Below, piece after piece: positions 62,165 through 64,000 of a DNA stretch of 64,000 nt (the first letter of the stretch is position 1; each line of letters begins with the position of its first letter). Under the pieces are notes generated by a model, which worked only from the letters and a program-made list of their open reading frames with translations, did not search any database and was not told where the DNA came from. The stretch comes from Alphaproteobacteria bacterium (GTDB lineage: Bacteria; Pseudomonadota; Alphaproteobacteria; Caulobacterales; Hyphomonadaceae): positions 62,001-126,000 of the forward strand of contig JAHJYW010000049.1 of assembly GCA_018827375.1 (NCBI GenBank), read 5' to 3'. Position numbers and translations under genes: made by a program.

Positions 62165-63154
62165 ATGACTGATTTTAAGGCACCCCAAGTCTGGCTCGCG
62201 CCCATGTCTGGCGCAACGGACGCTCCCATGCGCCGCCAGGCTGTGCGGTTCGGGGCGCCCGCTGTCGTGTCCGAAATGGTGGCCAGTGAAACACTGGCAA
62301 CGGCCCGACCGGATATGGTTCGCCGCACATGCCGGCATGATGGTGCGGGCAAATGGATCGTGCAGCTCGCAGCGCGCCGTCCTGTAGATATGCTTGCAGG
62401 TTCCGTTCTGATGCGTGAGGCGGGTGTCGATGTCATCGATATCAATATGGGGTGCCCATCCAAACAAGTGACTGGAGGCCAGTCTGGCTCTGCCCTTATG
62501 CAGGATATCCCGCTTGCGACAAGTATCATCGAATCGGCGCTCGAGGGAGCGAATGGAACGCCCGTAACTCTTAAAATGCGCCTTGGATGGGATCATGACA
62601 GCCTGAACGCCCCGGAATTGGCCCGTATTGCCGAGGATATGGGCGTCCAAATGATAGCGGTACATGGGCGCACACGTTGCCAGTTCTACACAGGTGAAGC
62701 TGACTGGGCCGCAGTGAGACCCACGGTCGAGGCTGTATCCGTTCCTGTCATCGTAAATGGCGATATCAGCTCCCTTGAAGATGCCCGCACAGCTCTGGAG
62801 CGTTCTGGTGCGCATGGTGTGATGATCGGGCGGGCTGCGATGGGCCGTCCATGGCTTCCGGGAGAAATAGCGGCCGGTCTTGCCGCAAAACCCTACAAGC
62901 GCCCCGATCTCGCCGAGCAGTTCGACAGCCTTTCCGAACAGGTGAGAGACTCGGTCGACCTCTACGGTCGGTCACTTGGCGTGCGCACTGTTCGAAAACA
63001 TGTGTCGGCCGCAATTGATGCTCTCACGTTGCCCCTGCCTGATGATCACCGCCGCGCTCTTCGGTCGACGCTTTGCCAGATAGCCGATCCCGCCGACCTC
63101 ATTAGGTCGCTCAAGACACTATATCTGAAACCCCAACTGCTTGAGGTCGCTTAA
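62165..63154 (+). CDS. dusB: tRNA-dihydrouridine synthase
   Basis: FMN-dependent Dus/NifR3 enzyme. Motifs [30 protein letters not shown] with the catalytic Cys97, [20 protein letters not shown] and VNGDISS. 329 residues from ATG 62165. Two bases before ntrB; dusB-ntrBC is the conserved nitrogen-regulation locus. Confidence 0.95.
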   Translation: MTDFKAPQVWLAPMSGATDAPMRRQAVRFGAPAVVSEMVASETLATARPDMVRRTCRHDGAGKWIVQLAARRPVDMLAGSVLMREAGVDVIDINMGCPSKQVTGGQSGSALMQDIPLATSIIESALEGANGTPVTLKMRLGWDHDSLNAPELARIAEDMGVQMIAVHGRTRCQFYTGEADWAAVRPTVEAVSVPVIVNGDISSLEDARTALERSGAHGVMIGRAAMGRPWLPGEIAAGLAAKPYKRPDLAEQFDSLSEQVRDSVDLYGRSLGVRTVRKHVSAAIDALTLPLPDDHRRALRSTLCQIADPADLIRSLKTLYLKPQLLEVA

Positions 63155-63156
63155 CG

Positions 63157-64000
63157 ATGGCATCCCTTGCAACACTGAGACCGCCAATGCTGGGTGAACT
63201 TTCTCCCGTCGCTCTGGTTTTGATTGACGCGCGCCGCCGCATTCTTGAGGCAAACCCGGCGGCAGAGTCACTTCTCAAAATGTCCCGCCGGGCGCTTGCC
63301 GGTCGGCCGTTGAGCGAAGTCATCTACCATGACTCTCCATTGTTCGAGTTGATCGATCGCGCGCAGCGACAAGCCGGTGACATAATGGCGCCCGGCACAC
63401 CGATTTCCGGCCCAGGCATGCATTCGCGTATCATATGCGACATTCGGGTTCGCAGCGCAGACCGTGGGGCTTTTGTTCTGGCGCTCTCCGAAACACCATC
63501 GCGTGAGAGCAGCGAATCCGTTGCTGGTGCGGCTGGTTTCGGCCGTATTCTCGGACATGAGGTGAAAAACCCGCTGGCCGGCATCATTGGCGCTGCACAG
63601 TTGCTTGAGCGCCAGGGCCAGGCTGACCAAAGCGAACTGCTTGATATCATCAAGGATGAGGCCCGCCGGATAGAGCGACTGGTCAACCGCCTGTCCGCCT
63701 TCGAGCTGTTCTCTGCGCCGCGGTTGCAGCCATTCAATATTCATGCGCTGCTCGACAAGATTATCGCCGCAGAACGGGCAGCGAACGGTCCGAAAGTGAC
63801 CTTCCAGCGGGTGTTCGATCCGTCGCTGCCGGACGTAGTTGGGGACTCCGATCACCTGCAGCAGGCGTTTCACAATATCATGCGGAATGCAGTCGAGGCG
63901 GCCGTCGAGAATGGTTCGAGTGGCAACGTCACAATCCGGACCGCCTATGCAGCCGGGCTTGCCATGAAGCAGGCGCGCCTCGGGGCCGGCTTGCGCCGGG
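63157..64000 (+). CDS. ntrB: Nitrogen regulation sensor histidine kinase NtrB, partial (window end)
   Basis: The frame opens at ATG 63157 and runs off the window without a stop. Visible are an N-terminal PAS domain (ALVLIDARRRILEANPAAE), the H box with His134 in LGHEVKNPLAGIIGAAQLLE, an EARRIERLVNRL helix, and the start of the ATPase domain with N box QQAFHNIMRNAVEA. It phosphorylates NtrC under nitrogen limitation, controlled by PII. No membrane segment, as expected. ntrC should follow outside the window. Confidence 0.93.
   Translation, partial: MASLATLRPPMLGELSPVALVLIDARRRILEANPAAESLLKMSRRALAGRPLSEVIYHDSPLFELIDRAQRQAGDIMAPGTPISGPGMHSRIICDIRVRSADRGAFVLALSETPSRESSESVAGAAGFGRILGHEVKNPLAGIIGAAQLLERQGQADQSELLDIIKDEARRIERLVNRLSAFELFSAPRLQPFNIHALLDKIIAAERAANGPKVTFQRVFDPSLPDVVGDSDHLQQAFHNIMRNAVEAAVENGSSGNVTIRTAYAAGLAMKQARLGAGLRR

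Noticed and set aside
1-64000. CRISPR arrays, tRNA or rRNA genes
   Set aside because: Looked for regularly spaced identical repeats and for cloverleaf-type or rRNA-conserved sequence; none found. A tRNAscan or Infernal run would be decisive.

Overview
The window is a chromosomal segment of an alphaproteobacterium, most likely from or near the Hyphomonadaceae. The evidence is the Shemin-type 5-aminolevulinate synthase, a Ros/MucR regulator, a DUF2336 protein, the dusB-ntrB pair, the DUF2244-nth pair, the ErpA-dgt neighbourhood, SPOR-nagZ-scpA-scpB synteny, and PstC/PstA with the long alphaproteobacterial N-terminal regions. The genus assignment is inference. No rRNA, tRNA or CRISPR array was seen.

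Region 1 (1-13848) is the right-hand part of a hybrid NRPS-PKS cluster, all on the plus strand with overlapping genes. It holds an NRPS cut by the window edge (half a C domain, an internal TubC-type docking domain, then C-A-T), a KS-AT-KR-ACP polyketide synthase, a third NRPS (TubC docking, C-A-T), and two small alpha/beta-hydrolases with altered nucleophile elbows. No thioesterase domain is visible. The first A domain reads as glycine-like and the AT as malonyl-type. By eye this block is richer in A/T-ending codons than the rest of the window, which suggests acquired DNA. A complete IS3-family (IS407-group) element with 4-bp target duplications (13886-15129) sits just beyond it. The cluster, especially the internal docking domain and the hydrolase pair, is the best candidate for an unusual system here.

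Region 2 (15168-29968) is housekeeping: an exported DJ-1/PfpI protein, trigger factor, DUF2336 and degenerate-EAL proteins, a Nudix hydrolase, NAD kinase with an Hpt protein, a class II aldolase, hemA, a MucR relative, and then a compact operon glyA-nrdR-ribD(reductase only)-ribE-ribBX-ribH-nusB.

Region 3 (29965-46764) has an epoxide hydrolase, erpA, dgt, and SPOR-nagZ-scpA-scpB. It continues with a DUF1287 protein preceded by an 11-bp-phased repeat array, and a nitroreductase whose ribosome binding site lies inside the terminator of an upstream CYP153-like P450. DUF2244-nth, a DUF481 protein, a broken outer-membrane barrel gene, an ATP-grasp enzyme, a PfkB/adenosine-type kinase, an HxlR regulator and hslVU follow.

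Region 4 (46816-64000) starts with a Pho-box-preceded pstCAB-phoU-phoB operon. Next comes a Pseudomonas-like medium-chain PHA locus (phasin with HhH tail, TetR regulator, class II phaC, phaZ) followed by an acyl-activating enzyme, and then lipA with a Coq10/RatA-like protein, ispDF-cinA and dusB-ntrB (cut by the window end). CYP153, class II PHA synthase, phaZ, epoxide hydrolase and the acyl ligase together fit an organism that oxidises medium-chain hydrocarbons or fatty acids and stores them as mcl-PHA.
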